A DNA stretch of 64,000 bases, taken from positions 1,922,001 through 1,986,000 of the forward strand of contig NC_015388.1 of assembly GCF_000195295.1 (NCBI RefSeq). The letters are read 5' to 3'. Below are positions 26,340 through 35,627 of this stretch, one piece after another (within the stretch, counting starts at the first letter, position 1; the number at the start of each line of letters is the position of its first letter). Source of the DNA: Desulfobacca acetoxidans DSM 11109 (GTDB lineage: Bacteria; Desulfobacterota; Desulfobaccia; Desulfobaccales; Desulfobaccaceae). Both the position numbers and the translations under genes were made by a program. Below the pieces are notes generated by a model that was given only the letters and a program-made list of their open reading frames with translations, was not told the DNA's origin and did not search any database.

Positions 26340-27137
26340 TCATCTGTCAAGGTCATCTTGCAGGGTCTGCCGTAATTGCCTTCCGAGGTGCTCAAACTCT
26401 GGCGTTTTTGGAAGATATTCCAGCAACTTATCCAGATAACCCTTTTCCCTGGCGATACCTTGACTGACAGGATAATTCAGGTCATACAGCCAACTACACA
26501 ACATCAGCTTGAAGTCATTCACCCACGTCAGATGCTGGTAATTCACCGATTGCCGGGCCTGCACCTTTTCCAGAATAGCCGGGGTATAATTGTCCGGATC
26601 GGGTTTAAGTTCCAGATTGACCACTTTATTATAGGGTATTCGGGGATCAAAATGCGCCAGCATAACCGCAAAGATGTCGAGTTTGTCAGCGTCGCGGACA
26701 ATCTGAGTAAGCAGTCTAACTTTAACTGGTAGCTGGTTGGGTAAAAAACGCCGGTTGTGCAGGGCAATGGCTCCCAGGATAAGGTGTTGACTCTGGGGTG
26801 GAAACCCGGCCAATACGCCATGCTGCTTCATGGTCCGGACGCCTTCAGTGGCGTGGTTAACCGAAACCTTGTCATTGTAAGTTTTATAACGGGCATACTG
26901 TGGAAACCGGCCGATATCGTGGAAGAGGGCCGCCAGGTGCGCCATTTCCTGCAAGACCGGCGTGAGATCCAGGTTTTTAGTAATCTGGCGGGCAAAGCCG
27001 AGCACCCGAAGTGTATGGTTGATTTTTATCCGGATATTGGCCGTATCAAAATCGCTTCCCTGAAGATATCCCTGAGTAAAGTCCAGGAACCAGCGCTCAT
27101 AAGTCCGAAAATCATATCCTGCAGGTAAATCATGCAT
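26340..27137 (-). CDS. HD-domain metal-dependent phosphohydrolase
   Basis: 265 residues. H41 in KINHTLRV, H73-D74 in ALFHDIGRFPQY and a later Asp in VRDADKLDIFAVML make a complete HD metal site. The substrate is unknown; such stand-alone HD proteins often act on nucleotides. The start overlaps the LysR gene end by eight bases, so the two are co-transcribed. Confidence 0.85.
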   Translation of the reverse strand: MHDLPAGYDFRTYERWFLDFTQGYLQGSDFDTANIRIKINHTLRVLGFARQITKNLDLTPVLQEMAHLAALFHDIGRFPQYARYKTYNDKVSVNHATEGVRTMKQHGVLAGFPPQSQHLILGAIALHNRRFLPNQLPVKVRLLTQIVRDADKLDIFAVMLAHFDPRIPYNKVVNLELKPDPDNYTPAILEKVQARQSVNYQHLTWVNDFKLMLCSWLYDLNYPVSQGIAREKGYLDKLLEYLPKTPEFEHLGRQLRQTLQDDLDR

Positions 27138-28056
27138 TAATCAGATCCGGGTCCGGCAACGGTTTCCCGCTCTCAAGCCGTAAAAACTCCTCAAATGTCT
27201 GATAGATAGGCGGCAGTTGGTGGTGCTGTCGCTGGACCAGATAGATAGGCCGCCGCATTTCGACTCCTCGGATTTTTACTGCCGTGAGCGCCCCGTAATC
27301 AATATCCGCCGCCACCGCCAACCGGGAGAGGATGCCGATACCTACCCTGGCCTTGATACTCTGACGTACCGCTTCGGTGTTAGGCATCTGCGCCGCAACC
27401 TTGAGCCTGGCATACTCGAACCCGTGGGCCGCCAGGATCTGTTGTGCCGCCATCTGCGTCCCGGAGCCGCGTTCCCGAATAATAAACGGCTGCTCATAGA
27501 GCTCCGGAAGTTCCACTTCGCCCTTTACCGAAAAAGGATGTTCCGGAAAGACGGTCAAAGTCAGTTCGTCGGGGCACAGCACCTCGTAGTTCAGATGTTT
27601 TACCGGAGATTTTAATCCTACCAGACCCAATCCGAATTCGCCCTTGATCACGGCGTCGGCGATCGCAGCGGTATTGGCAATTTTCAAGGTGATCTGGACC
27701 GCCGGATGGTTGGCCTTGAAGGCGCCGATAGCTTTCGGCAGCAGGTAGCTCCCTGGAATAGTGCTCGCTCCGATAACCAGCTTCCCCAGCAGTTCCCCGC
27801 GATAATCGGCCAGGGCTTGACGCGCCTCTTCCCGCAGACGCAGCATCTTGCCAGCGTAGCGTTGCAGAATCTCTCCTGCCGGAGTCAACCGTACTTCCCG
27901 CCCTTGCCGGTCCACCAACTTTTCTCCAACTATCTCCTCAAGAGCGCGAATGTGTTCGCTCACCGTAGGCTGTGATAGCAAGAGCGATTCTGCCGCCAGG
28001 GTGAAGCTCTTAAGCTCCACCACCTTGCAGAAAATTTCGAGACGATGTAAATCCAT
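27130..28056 (-). CDS. LysR-family transcriptional regulator
   Basis: 308 residues. N-terminal winged helix (MDLHRLEIFCKVVELKSFT, LLLSQPTVSEHIRALEE), linker helix, then a periplasmic-binding-protein-like effector domain (KLVIGASTIPGSYLLPKAI, GEFGLGLVG, ERGSGTQMAAQQIL). The close resemblance is to CysB-like LysR proteins; inducer and targets are not visible. It is followed by the HD hydrolase. Confidence 0.93.
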   Translation of the reverse strand: MDLHRLEIFCKVVELKSFTLAAESLLLSQPTVSEHIRALEEIVGEKLVDRQGREVRLTPAGEILQRYAGKMLRLREEARQALADYRGELLGKLVIGASTIPGSYLLPKAIGAFKANHPAVQITLKIANTAAIADAVIKGEFGLGLVGLKSPVKHLNYEVLCPDELTLTVFPEHPFSVKGEVELPELYEQPFIIRERGSGTQMAAQQILAAHGFEYARLKVAAQMPNTEAVRQSIKARVGIGILSRLAVAADIDYGALTAVKIRGVEMRRPIYLVQRQHHQLPPIYQTFEEFLRLESGKPLPDPDLINA

Positions 28057-28136
28057 ATAACCAGGTTTTAAAACAGGGGATAAAGAAGAGGGGTGAGGGA
28101 CTAGGAGATAAGCCTTTCCCTCTTCCCTTTCTTAGC

Positions 28137-28658
28137 TTAAACCACCTGCACGCCAAAGAGTCTCGCCATCCTTTTAAGCGCCCACTCATGATCACCAGGA
28201 TCGAAGTCAGCTACCCCGTCCCGATAAACCACCACCCGATAACCCCGAAGATCCAAGTCGCGCGCCGTTTCCATGATACAGATAGAGGTGCAGACGCCCA
28301 CTAAATGCACCTCGTTAATCTGTTGGCGCTGCAGGATTTTCTCCAAATCGGTGTTGAGCATTCCGCTTAGCTGTTTCTTGGTCACCCGGACATCACTGGG
28401 AACGGCTTTAATCTCCCCAATGAGTTCTGCCCCCCAGGTGTTTTGGACCGCATGGGGTGGAAAGCGGCTAAACTCAGGATCGTTCGGATCATGGGCGTCA
28501 GTCAGCAGGACAATCAAGGCCCCTTGCAGCCGCATTTCCTGCATCTTGGCGGCCACAAAGGGAATAATGGCCCGTCCCGTCCCTCCCACATAGAGAGAAC
28601 CGGCCGGATTCAAAAAATCGTTGATCATGTCAATTATAATTAGGGCTTGGGCAGGCAT
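28137..28658 (-). CDS. Isochorismatase-family cysteine hydrolase (nicotinamidase-like)
   Basis: 173 residues from ATG 28658, preceded by AGAGGAATAATTGAG; an upstream in-frame start at 28709 lacks a good site. ALIIIDMINDFL gives the catalytic Asp, the KKQLSG region the Lys, and GVCTSICIMETARDLDLRGY the nucleophilic Cys of the isochorismatase/nicotinamidase triad. Substrate not determinable; nicotinamide is a reasonable guess and would fit NAD salvage alongside the sirtuin at 44276. Confidence 0.88.
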   Translation of the reverse strand: MPAQALIIIDMINDFLNPAGSLYVGGTGRAIIPFVAAKMQEMRLQGALIVLLTDAHDPNDPEFSRFPPHAVQNTWGAELIGEIKAVPSDVRVTKKQLSGMLNTDLEKILQRQQINEVHLVGVCTSICIMETARDLDLRGYRVVVYRDGVADFDPGDHEWALKRMARLFGVQVV

Positions 28659-28996
28659 CTCAATTATTCCTCTGGCACTTTCGAATTTATTATAGATTAC
28701 CTCCGCCAAATTGCAAGGACAGGTGAGTCAGAGCGGATTTACGATCAGGGGAAGGCTCATTGAGAAACATGAAACGCCGGTGCAGCCGCTCATGCAGCTT
28801 TTTTAGGCGTTAAGGAAAAAATGGGGAACAGGAGTCCACGACTGTTTTTGTCAAAGGTGTTGGCCAGGCACAATTTAACCTTATCTATCAGTAAATTAAG
28901 AATGCAAAACTTGACATCTTAGTTGCATAGATTAATAAGAGCACTTATATTAATGATGACAAAGTGCCGCTCCGCGGTTGAACTGAAGGAGTACTA
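28659..28996. other. Divergent intergenic region upstream of lon
   Basis: No gene. Contains the lon promoter candidate and an inverted pair GCACTT..AAGTGC (28941-28967) just before the lon RBS. Confidence 0.6.
28911..28938 (+). promoter_or_regulatory. Candidate promoter for lon
   Basis: TTGACA at 28911-28916, 16-base spacer, TAATAA at 28933-28938. No CIRCE or clear heat-shock sigma box seen. Confidence 0.4.
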
Positions 28997-31447
28997 ATGC
29001 CTGAAAAATTTAAACAGGGTATGCCGGACCCAGAAGAAGACGAATCTCCGGAAATAAATATTCCCGAGGAATTGCCGCTGTTGGCAGTTCGGGATATCGT
29101 GGTCTTTCCCAACATGATCCTGCCCCTTTTTGTCGGTCGGGAATCCTCTGTTCTGGCCATTGAAGCTGCGTTGGCCCAAGACAGATTAATTTTTCTCGTG
29201 ACTCAACGCGATCCGGATATCGATGATCCGGAGCCGGCTGACATCTATCAGGTCGGCACGGTTTGCCTGATCATGCGGATGCTCAAGCTTCCCGATGGTC
29301 GGCTGAAAATCCTGGTGCAGGGGTTAACCAAGGCTTTGATCAAGTCCTTTCTGCAAGAAAAGCCTTTTATGAAAGCCACCCAGGAGCAGATCACCGAACA
29401 GATAATGGAGGAAATCTCCATCGAAGCAGAAGCCCTGATGCGCAACGCTCGTGAGATGACCGAAAAGATTCTGTCTTTGAAGGGCATTCTGTCACCGGAG
29501 ATGAGCTCTATTCTGGAATCGATTGATGAACCTGGACGTTTGGCCAATCTGATCGCTTCCAACCTGCATCTTAAAATAGAAGAAGCGCAAGAGATTCTTG
29601 AACAGCGTGAGCCCATTCACCGGCTCATCCGCATTAATGATTATCTCAGGCGGGAACTGGAAGTCTCCACGATGCAGGCCAAGATTCAATCCGAGGCCAA
29701 GGAGGAGATCGACCGGAGCCAACGGGAATATTTTCTTCGGGAGCAACTGCGCGCCATCAAAAAGGAGTTGGGCGACTTCGAGGAGCGGCCCGATGAGATT
29801 GAGGAATATCAGCAGAAGATTACCAAGGCCCGCATGCCCAGGGGCGTGGAAGAGGAGGCGGTAAGGCAGCTCACCCGCCTGGAGCAGATGCATCCTGACG
29901 CCGCTGAAGCCACCATGGTGCGGACCTACCTCGATTGGCTCGTGGAAGTCCCCTGGAGCAGGAACACTCGGGACAAACTGGAATTAAAAGAGGCCAAGAC
30001 CGTTTTAGACGCCGACCACTATGATCTAGAGAAAGTCAAAGACCGCATCCTGGAATACCTGAGTGTCCGCAAGTTGAACAAGAAGATGAAAGGCCCCATT
30101 CTCTGTTTCGTGGGTCCGCCGGGAGTAGGCAAAACCTCTCTGGGCAGGTCTATTGCCCGGGCCATGGGCCGGAAATTCACCCGCATCTCTTTGGGCGGCA
30201 TCCGGGATGAAGCTGAAATACGCGGTCACCGGCGGACGTACATCGGCGCTCTCCCCGGCCGGATCATTCAGGGGCTGAAGAACGCCGGGGTCAACAATCC
30301 GGTCTTTATGATGGATGAGATCGATAAAATCGGCCAGGATTTTCGGGGCGATCCGGCCGCCGCCCTGTTGGAGGTCCTGGATCCGGAACAGAATTTTGCC
30401 TTCAGCGACCACTATCTTAATGTTCCGTTTGATCTGTCCAAGGTCATGTTTATCCTTACCGCTAATCTGGTAGATCCTATACCCTCGGCGCTGTTGGATC
30501 GGATGGAGATCATCCGGCTGGCCGGCTATACCGAAGAGGAAAAGCTGGAAATAGCCAAAAAATTTCTCCTCCCCCGACAGTTGCAGGAGAATGGCCTCAA
30601 CCCGACCGAACTGACTATTACTCCCAACTCCTTGCGGGAACTCATCAGTCACTACACTCAAGAAGCGGGCTTACGCAATCTCGAACGTGAGATCGGCAGT
30701 CTCTGCCGCAAAGTCGCACGCCGCATCGCCGAAGCTGAGAAAGGCCCCTTTACGATCAGTCGGGGTAATCTCCACCGGTATTTAGGGCCGCCCCGCTATC
30801 TTCCGGAGGCAGAGCAGGAAAAGGACGAAATTGGGGTAGCCACCGGATTGGCCTGGACTGAATTCGGCGGCGAGCTATTATTTGTCGAAGCCAGTCTTAT
30901 GAAGGGTAAGGGCCAGTTGACTCTCACCGGCCATCTCGGTGAAGTCATGAAGGAATCGGCCCAGGCGGCGTTAAGCTATGCCCGCGCCCGATCACAGTTA
31001 TTTAATCTCTCCGAGGATTTTTACGAAAAGTTGGATGTCCACCTGCATGTTCCGGCCGGAGCTATTCCCAAAGACGGTCCCTCGGCTGGGGTTACTATGG
31101 CGACCGCCCTCATTTCAACCCTGACCCAGATACCGGTGCGCAAAGACGTGGCCATGACCGGCGAGATCACCCTGCGGGGCAAAGTCCTGCCGATCGGCGG
31201 CTTGAAGGAAAAAGCCCTGGCGGCGCTGCGGGCCCGTATCAAACAAATCATCATTCCGGAGGCCAATAGGAAGGATCTGACTGAAATTCCCAAGCATATT
31301 AAACGCCGGCTCAAGTTTATCCTGGTGCAGAATATGGACGAAGTGCTTCAGGTAGCTTTGACCCGTCTGCCGACCCGGGAAGAGACCAAAAAATCCTCCT
31401 CCCGGGCGCGATCGACTACCAGGCCCATAGCTTCGCGGCCTTCATAA
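28997..31447 (+). CDS. lon: ATP-dependent protease Lon
   Basis: 816 residues; GAAGGAG precedes the ATG. N-terminal LON substrate domain ([23 protein letters not shown]), coiled middle, AAA+ module with Walker A G373-P-P-G-V-G-K379-T and Walker [10 protein letters not shown], then the protease domain with catalytic S696 in KDGPSAGVT and K739 in [10 protein letters not shown], the expected 43-residue separation. The C-terminal tail is short and Ser/Arg-rich. Degrades misfolded and regulatory proteins in the cytoplasm. Confidence 0.98.
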   Translation: MPEKFKQGMPDPEEDESPEINIPEELPLLAVRDIVVFPNMILPLFVGRESSVLAIEAALAQDRLIFLVTQRDPDIDDPEPADIYQVGTVCLIMRMLKLPDGRLKILVQGLTKALIKSFLQEKPFMKATQEQITEQIMEEISIEAEALMRNAREMTEKILSLKGILSPEMSSILESIDEPGRLANLIASNLHLKIEEAQEILEQREPIHRLIRINDYLRRELEVSTMQAKIQSEAKEEIDRSQREYFLREQLRAIKKELGDFEERPDEIEEYQQKITKARMPRGVEEEAVRQLTRLEQMHPDAAEATMVRTYLDWLVEVPWSRNTRDKLELKEAKTVLDADHYDLEKVKDRILEYLSVRKLNKKMKGPILCFVGPPGVGKTSLGRSIARAMGRKFTRISLGGIRDEAEIRGHRRTYIGALPGRIIQGLKNAGVNNPVFMMDEIDKIGQDFRGDPAAALLEVLDPEQNFAFSDHYLNVPFDLSKVMFILTANLVDPIPSALLDRMEIIRLAGYTEEEKLEIAKKFLLPRQLQENGLNPTELTITPNSLRELISHYTQEAGLRNLEREIGSLCRKVARRIAEAEKGPFTISRGNLHRYLGPPRYLPEAEQEKDEIGVATGLAWTEFGGELLFVEASLMKGKGQLTLTGHLGEVMKESAQAALSYARARSQLFNLSEDFYEKLDVHLHVPAGAIPKDGPSAGVTMATALISTLTQIPVRKDVAMTGEITLRGKVLPIGGLKEKALAALRARIKQIIIPEANRKDLTEIPKHIKRRLKFILVQNMDEVLQVALTRLPTREETKKSSSRARSTTRPIASRPS

Positions 31448-31460
31448 GAGAGAGTAACCT

Positions 31461-31521
31461 TGGATTCTTCGCTGCGGCCAGAATAACAATGCCTGTCATT
31501 CTGAGCCGCAGGCGAAGGATC
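31461..31521. repeat. Inverted repeat with TTCGCTGCGGC/GCCGCAGGCGAA arms
   Basis: GATTCTTCGCTGCGG..CAGAATAACA is followed, inverted, by TGTCATTCTGAGCCGCAGGCGAAGGATC. The string CATTCTGAG..GAAGGATCT is a widespread dispersed bacterial repeat. It may act as a terminator stem after lon. Confidence 0.75.
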
Positions 31522-31526
31522 TATCC

Positions 31527-32822
31527 TTGCAAATCAACACCTTTGACCTTTATTCACCGACCTTGAATCAACAAATCTGGCTGAAATGGACCGCTCTGGC
31601 TCTTCTTTTAGGGTGTTATAGTTTCTTCGCTCTGGCGGAAACCTCCCTTTTCTCTTTAAGTCCTCTGGCCCGGATCAAACTTAAGAGCAAACATCCCCAG
31701 ATTGGGGGAGTGATTGAACGCCTCCTGTCCCGCTCGCAGAGGCTGCTGACCACCATTATTATCGGTAATGAAGCGGCCGTAATTGTGGCTACCGTTCTGG
31801 CTACCTCATTATCTCTGAATATCTGGGGTGATAAGGGTAAATGGGTAGCGATGGGGTTGATGGCTCCCGCCCTGCTCTTGTTCGGCGAAATCATTCCCAA
31901 ATCCCTTGCCTTGCGCCATCCGGAATTCTGGGCGCGGTTGATTGCCCGTCCTCTGACCCTGGTAATGCCACTCTTCACCCCGGTTCGGGTAGTACTGCTT
32001 ACTCTCAGCCGGTCGCTGATGTCCTTCTTTGGGTTAAAACCTGCTCCCCCATCACATCTGGTCCGGGAAGACGACTTCCTCCGGATGGTCGAAGATAGCC
32101 ATAAAGTCGGCCTGATCGCTCCAATGGAGCGGGAACTGATCGTCAACCTGATGAGTTTGGGCGAAACCACTGTCGGACAGATCATGGTACCCCGACCGGA
32201 TATCTTTTATCTGCCCTTGAGCATGAAATTAGCGGAGCTGATCAAGGCCGTCAAACAGGCGCGTTTTTCCCGCGTACCAATATATGGCAATGATCCCGAG
32301 GATATAGTGGGCATCCTGCATGCCAAAGACCTGCTGAGCTTTGCACCCGAGGCCCCGGTCGACCAGGTCAGTTTAAAAAAACTTTTGCGGCCGGCCTATT
32401 ATGTGCCTGAAAATAAACGGGCTTTTGATCTCTTGGGTGAATTGCAGACCCGGAAGATCCGTTTGGCTCTGGTGGTGGACGAATACGGCAGTCTGATCGG
32501 ATTGGTGTCTGTAGAGGACATCCTGGAGGAACTTTTTGGAGAATTTGAGGAAGAATTCCAGCAGGCCGGTAAACTCCTGGAACAGTTGGCGCCCGGGGTC
32601 TACCTGATCAAGAGCAGGATGCCGTTGGACGATCTGAACCAGATTCTGGGTCTGACTCTGCCCATGGAAGAGTTTGACACCTTAGGAGGATTTGTCTTTA
32701 ATCTCTTCGGCGAACTGCCCCATGAAGGCGACGCCATCGTTCATGACGGGATGAAGTTTGAAGTACTGCGCATGAAAGGTACCAGGATTTTGGAGCTCCT
32801 GCTTTCCCTGGAAACGTCATGA
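31527..32822 (+). CDS. CNNM/CBS/CorC-HlyC membrane protein 1
   Basis: 431 residues from TTG 31527. N-terminal CNNM transmembrane domain (about 20-170, with ALAETSLFSLSPLARIKL and GEIIPKSLALRHP), a CBS pair (MVPRPDIFYLPLS, FSRVPIYGNDPEDIVGILHAKDLL, ALVVDEYGSLIGLVSVEDILEEL) and a C-terminal CorC_HlyC domain. Family members are linked to Mg/Co homeostasis. No strong SD before the TTG. It overlaps the second copy by four bases (ATGA). Confidence 0.92.
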   Translation: MQINTFDLYSPTLNQQIWLKWTALALLLGCYSFFALAETSLFSLSPLARIKLKSKHPQIGGVIERLLSRSQRLLTTIIIGNEAAVIVATVLATSLSLNIWGDKGKWVAMGLMAPALLLFGEIIPKSLALRHPEFWARLIARPLTLVMPLFTPVRVVLLTLSRSLMSFFGLKPAPPSHLVREDDFLRMVEDSHKVGLIAPMERELIVNLMSLGETTVGQIMVPRPDIFYLPLSMKLAELIKAVKQARFSRVPIYGNDPEDIVGILHAKDLLSFAPEAPVDQVSLKKLLRPAYYVPENKRAFDLLGELQTRKIRLALVVDEYGSLIGLVSVEDILEELFGEFEEEFQQAGKLLEQLAPGVYLIKSRMPLDDLNQILGLTLPMEEFDTLGGFVFNLFGELPHEGDAIVHDGMKFEVLRMKGTRILELLLSLETS

Positions 32823-34072
32823 TCATCTTACTGTACGTTACTATATTCCTCCTATTGCTCTTTCTGGAGGGTTTTTTCACCAGTTCCGAAATCGCTCTGG
32901 TCTCGGCTAATCACCGTCAATTGCAGCATCTGGCCGAAAATGGTCAACGCCAGGCCATCCTGGCCCAGAAACTGCTGCGGGCGCCGGAAAGACTCTTTGC
33001 CACCACCCTGTTAGGCTCTAATCTAGCGGAAACCGCCAATACCGTCCTCGTATCGGCTCTGTTGATTGATATATACGGTCGGACAGGAGAAGCAGCGGCG
33101 ATGCTGACCCTGCCCCCCATAATACTGTTGTTTGCTGAGATCCTGCCCAAATCCATTGCTCGCCTACGACCTACCCGGATGGCGCAGAAGGTTAGTTTCT
33201 TCGTCTGGCTGGCCTCAATCCTGCTGGCGCCGATTACCTGGTTCTTTGCCTCCTTCAGTCGACTGGTACTACTGCTCACCGGTGCCCGGAGCACCAGTCT
33301 GGCCCCCTTTGTCACCCGTGAAGAACTTAAGATGGTGGTCAAAGCCAGCGGGGCCGAAGTCGATCTTGATACCGAAGAGAGAACTATTATCCACCGGATC
33401 CTCTATTTTAGCCAGACAACGGTCAAAGAGGTCATGATCCCGTTGATCGAAGTCCTGGCAATACCGGAAACCTATCTGATTTCCCAGGCCCTGGAAGAAT
33501 TCCGTCGGGGCCGATTCTCCCGGTTGCCGGTCTATCGTCACCGCATCGACAATATTATCGGCATCTTGCATAGCTTCGATCTGCTGGGCGCAGAAAACCC
33601 TGCTTTCGGGATAAAAAAGCTGATCCGCCCGGCGCGTTTCGTCCCCGTGACAAAAAGAGCCGACCGCTTGCTGGTGGAGATGCAGCAGGAAGGTATTCAC
33701 CTGGTAATCGTGGTAGATGAATATGGGGGTGCCGTAGGCATCGTTGCCCTGGAAGACCTGCTCGAAGAGGTCGTAGGCGACATTGCCGACGAATTTGACC
33801 AGGAAATAAGCCCCTTCCAAAAACTCCGGGACGGCGCCTATCTGATTAACGCCCGCATGGAGATAGAAGCCGTCAACGAAAATCTGGGGTTGAATCTGCC
33901 GCTGGGGAATTATCACACCCTGGGTGGTTTTCTGATCAAGCAGGTAGGAGACATCCCTCGCACCGGGGAGAGAATCCGCTACCGTAATCTGCTTTTCATC
34001 ATTCGCCTAGCTGACCTGCGGGCTATTAAAGAGGTGGAGGTACATGTCGAAGCATCGAAAACAGCCAACTGA
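32819..34072 (+). CDS. CNNM/CBS/CorC-HlyC membrane protein 2
   Basis: 417 residues, same domain order as the gene before it (ASEIAL-type CNNM helix [33 protein letters not shown] pair with [25 protein letters not shown] and [25 protein letters not shown], CorC_HlyC tail). The tandem overlapping pair suggests a heteromeric transporter or ion-homeostasis complex. The 3' end overlaps larC by 29 bases. Confidence 0.92.
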   Translation: MIILLYVTIFLLLLFLEGFFTSSEIALVSANHRQLQHLAENGQRQAILAQKLLRAPERLFATTLLGSNLAETANTVLVSALLIDIYGRTGEAAAMLTLPPIILLFAEILPKSIARLRPTRMAQKVSFFVWLASILLAPITWFFASFSRLVLLLTGARSTSLAPFVTREELKMVVKASGAEVDLDTEERTIIHRILYFSQTTVKEVMIPLIEVLAIPETYLISQALEEFRRGRFSRLPVYRHRIDNIIGILHSFDLLGAENPAFGIKKLIRPARFVPVTKRADRLLVEMQQEGIHLVIVVDEYGGAVGIVALEDLLEEVVGDIADEFDQEISPFQKLRDGAYLINARMEIEAVNENLGLNLPLGNYHTLGGFLIKQVGDIPRTGERIRYRNLLFIIRLADLRAIKEVEVHVEASKTAN

Positions 34073-35222
34073 CCGCATCCTTTATTTTGATTGTTTCTCA
34101 GGTCTTAGCGGCGATATGACGCTGGGGGCCTTTATTGACCTCGGACTCGAGCCGGAGAAGCTCTGGGAGGGTCTTCAGCAGTTAAAGCTGTCCGGTTATA
34201 CTGCCCACTGCCATAAGGTTGCCAAACATCATCTTTCCGGAACCAAGGTCAGTTTTCAGATTACCGAGTCGCAACCCCACCGCACCTATCAGGATATAGT
34301 CGGGTTGATTGCCAAAGCGGCGCTGCCTCAAGAAGTTAAGGAACTCAGCTTAAGAATGTTCCAACTATTGGCCCAGGCCGAGGCTCAGGTACATCAACAG
34401 CCACTGACGCAGGTTCATTTTCACGAAATCGGCGCGGTCGATTCTATTTTGGATCTGGTGGGGACGGCCTTCGCGTATCATGCTTTGGGAATAACCCAGG
34501 TTTATGCCTCAGCTCTTCCCTGCGGTCAGGGTCTGGTTCGATGTGCCCATGGTCTGCTGCCCAACCCGGCGCCAGCCACCGTCCTGCTGCTCGAAGGCGC
34601 CCCGATGTATGGCGTGGACATACAGGCCGAGTTGGTGACGCCTACTGGCGCCGCCATTCTTAAAGGCCTGAACGCCAACTTCCAACCTCTACCTCCGATC
34701 GTTTTGGAAAAAGTGGGCTACGGTGCCGGAGACCGGGATCTGGCGACCCAGCCCAACCTGTTGCGTCTTATGCAAGGACGCCTCGCCGCCGCCGCAGCCT
34801 CCTCGGAGCGGGTTCTGGTGCTGGAAACCCATCTGGATGACATGATCCCCGAATGGTATGAACATCTGATGGCCACACTCTTCCAACTCGGAGCCTTGGA
34901 CGTAGCCTATACGCCGCTGCAAATGAAAAAAAACCGTCCTGGCGTCGGACTTACGGTCATAGCTCCCTTAGAGACCCGGCAAGTTATGCTGGAGACCCTG
35001 TTTGATGAGTCTACTACCTTGGGAGTGAGAGTCTCGGAAATAGAACGGGTGACGGTGAAACGGTGGTTGGAGACTATCGACACCCCTTATGGACCCCTGC
35101 GAGTAAAGGTAGCCGACATCGGCGGCCGCCGCCGATTGTTGCCGGAATATGAGGCCTGCCGGGAACTGGCGAGGCAACACCACCTGCCACTGCTGGAGGT
35201 GTATCGCCTGATTCCGATGTGA
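34044..35222 (+). CDS. larC: Nickel-pincer cofactor synthesis protein LarC
   Basis: 392 residues. ILYFDCFSGLSGDMTLGAFIDLGL at the N terminus and HFHEIGAVDSILDLVGTAFA are LarC hallmarks; VLVLETHLDDMIPEWYEHLM and QMKKNRPGVGLTVIAP come from the C-terminal half. LarC inserts nickel into the pyridinium bisthiocarboxylate mononucleotide cofactor of lactate racemase-type enzymes. GGTGGAGGT precedes the ATG. Both parts of LarC sit in one unbroken frame here (no programmed frameshift, unlike some LarCs). LarA, LarB and LarE are not in the window. Confidence 0.93.
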   Translation: MSKHRKQPTDRILYFDCFSGLSGDMTLGAFIDLGLEPEKLWEGLQQLKLSGYTAHCHKVAKHHLSGTKVSFQITESQPHRTYQDIVGLIAKAALPQEVKELSLRMFQLLAQAEAQVHQQPLTQVHFHEIGAVDSILDLVGTAFAYHALGITQVYASALPCGQGLVRCAHGLLPNPAPATVLLLEGAPMYGVDIQAELVTPTGAAILKGLNANFQPLPPIVLEKVGYGAGDRDLATQPNLLRLMQGRLAAAAASSERVLVLETHLDDMIPEWYEHLMATLFQLGALDVAYTPLQMKKNRPGVGLTVIAPLETRQVMLETLFDESTTLGVRVSEIERVTVKRWLETIDTPYGPLRVKVADIGGRRRLLPEYEACRELARQHHLPLLEVYRLIPM

Positions 35223-35627
35223 TTCTCATTCTACCAAAAGCAGCTACAAGCTATGGGGAAAACGCTATTATTTTCTTATTGGCCAGGAACCGGGAACGGT
35301 CTTAAAAAAACCTTGACAGCAGAGTGTAATGTAGTATATGAATTTTCGTAATGGAGTTTTGTAAAACTCTCTGAAGTCACAGAAGTATTTAAAATATTTT
35401 AAAAATCAGCCATGAAGGCCTGCTTTTCTCAAGAAGGGTCTTCGTGGTTTTTTTTGTGCAAAAATTTAAGAAATATTTCACAGTAAGGCGACAAAGCGAC
35501 TTGCAGGAAGAAAAAAACGTTGTTCCGAGGACTGTACGGCCATCCATACAGCCTTGTCTTCTCAACAAATGCAGGGCTGTTTGCCAAAATATACGTCTGT
35601 CTATTGGAGGGATAAAGGAGAACAGAG
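35223..35627 (+). other. Non-coding gap with probable leader of the TonB receptor
   Basis: No gene. After the promoter candidate comes a 290-base leader with a small hairpin (GAGTTTTGTAAAACTC near 35354) and an imperfect stem GAAGGCC..GGGTCTTC ending in a T run at 35449-35456, which could attenuate transcription. No known riboswitch recognised. Confidence 0.5.
35313..35340 (+). promoter_or_regulatory. Candidate promoter for the TonB receptor operon
   Basis: TTGACA at 35313-35318, 16-base spacer, TATATG at 35335-35340, about 290 bases before the GTG start. Confidence 0.4.
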
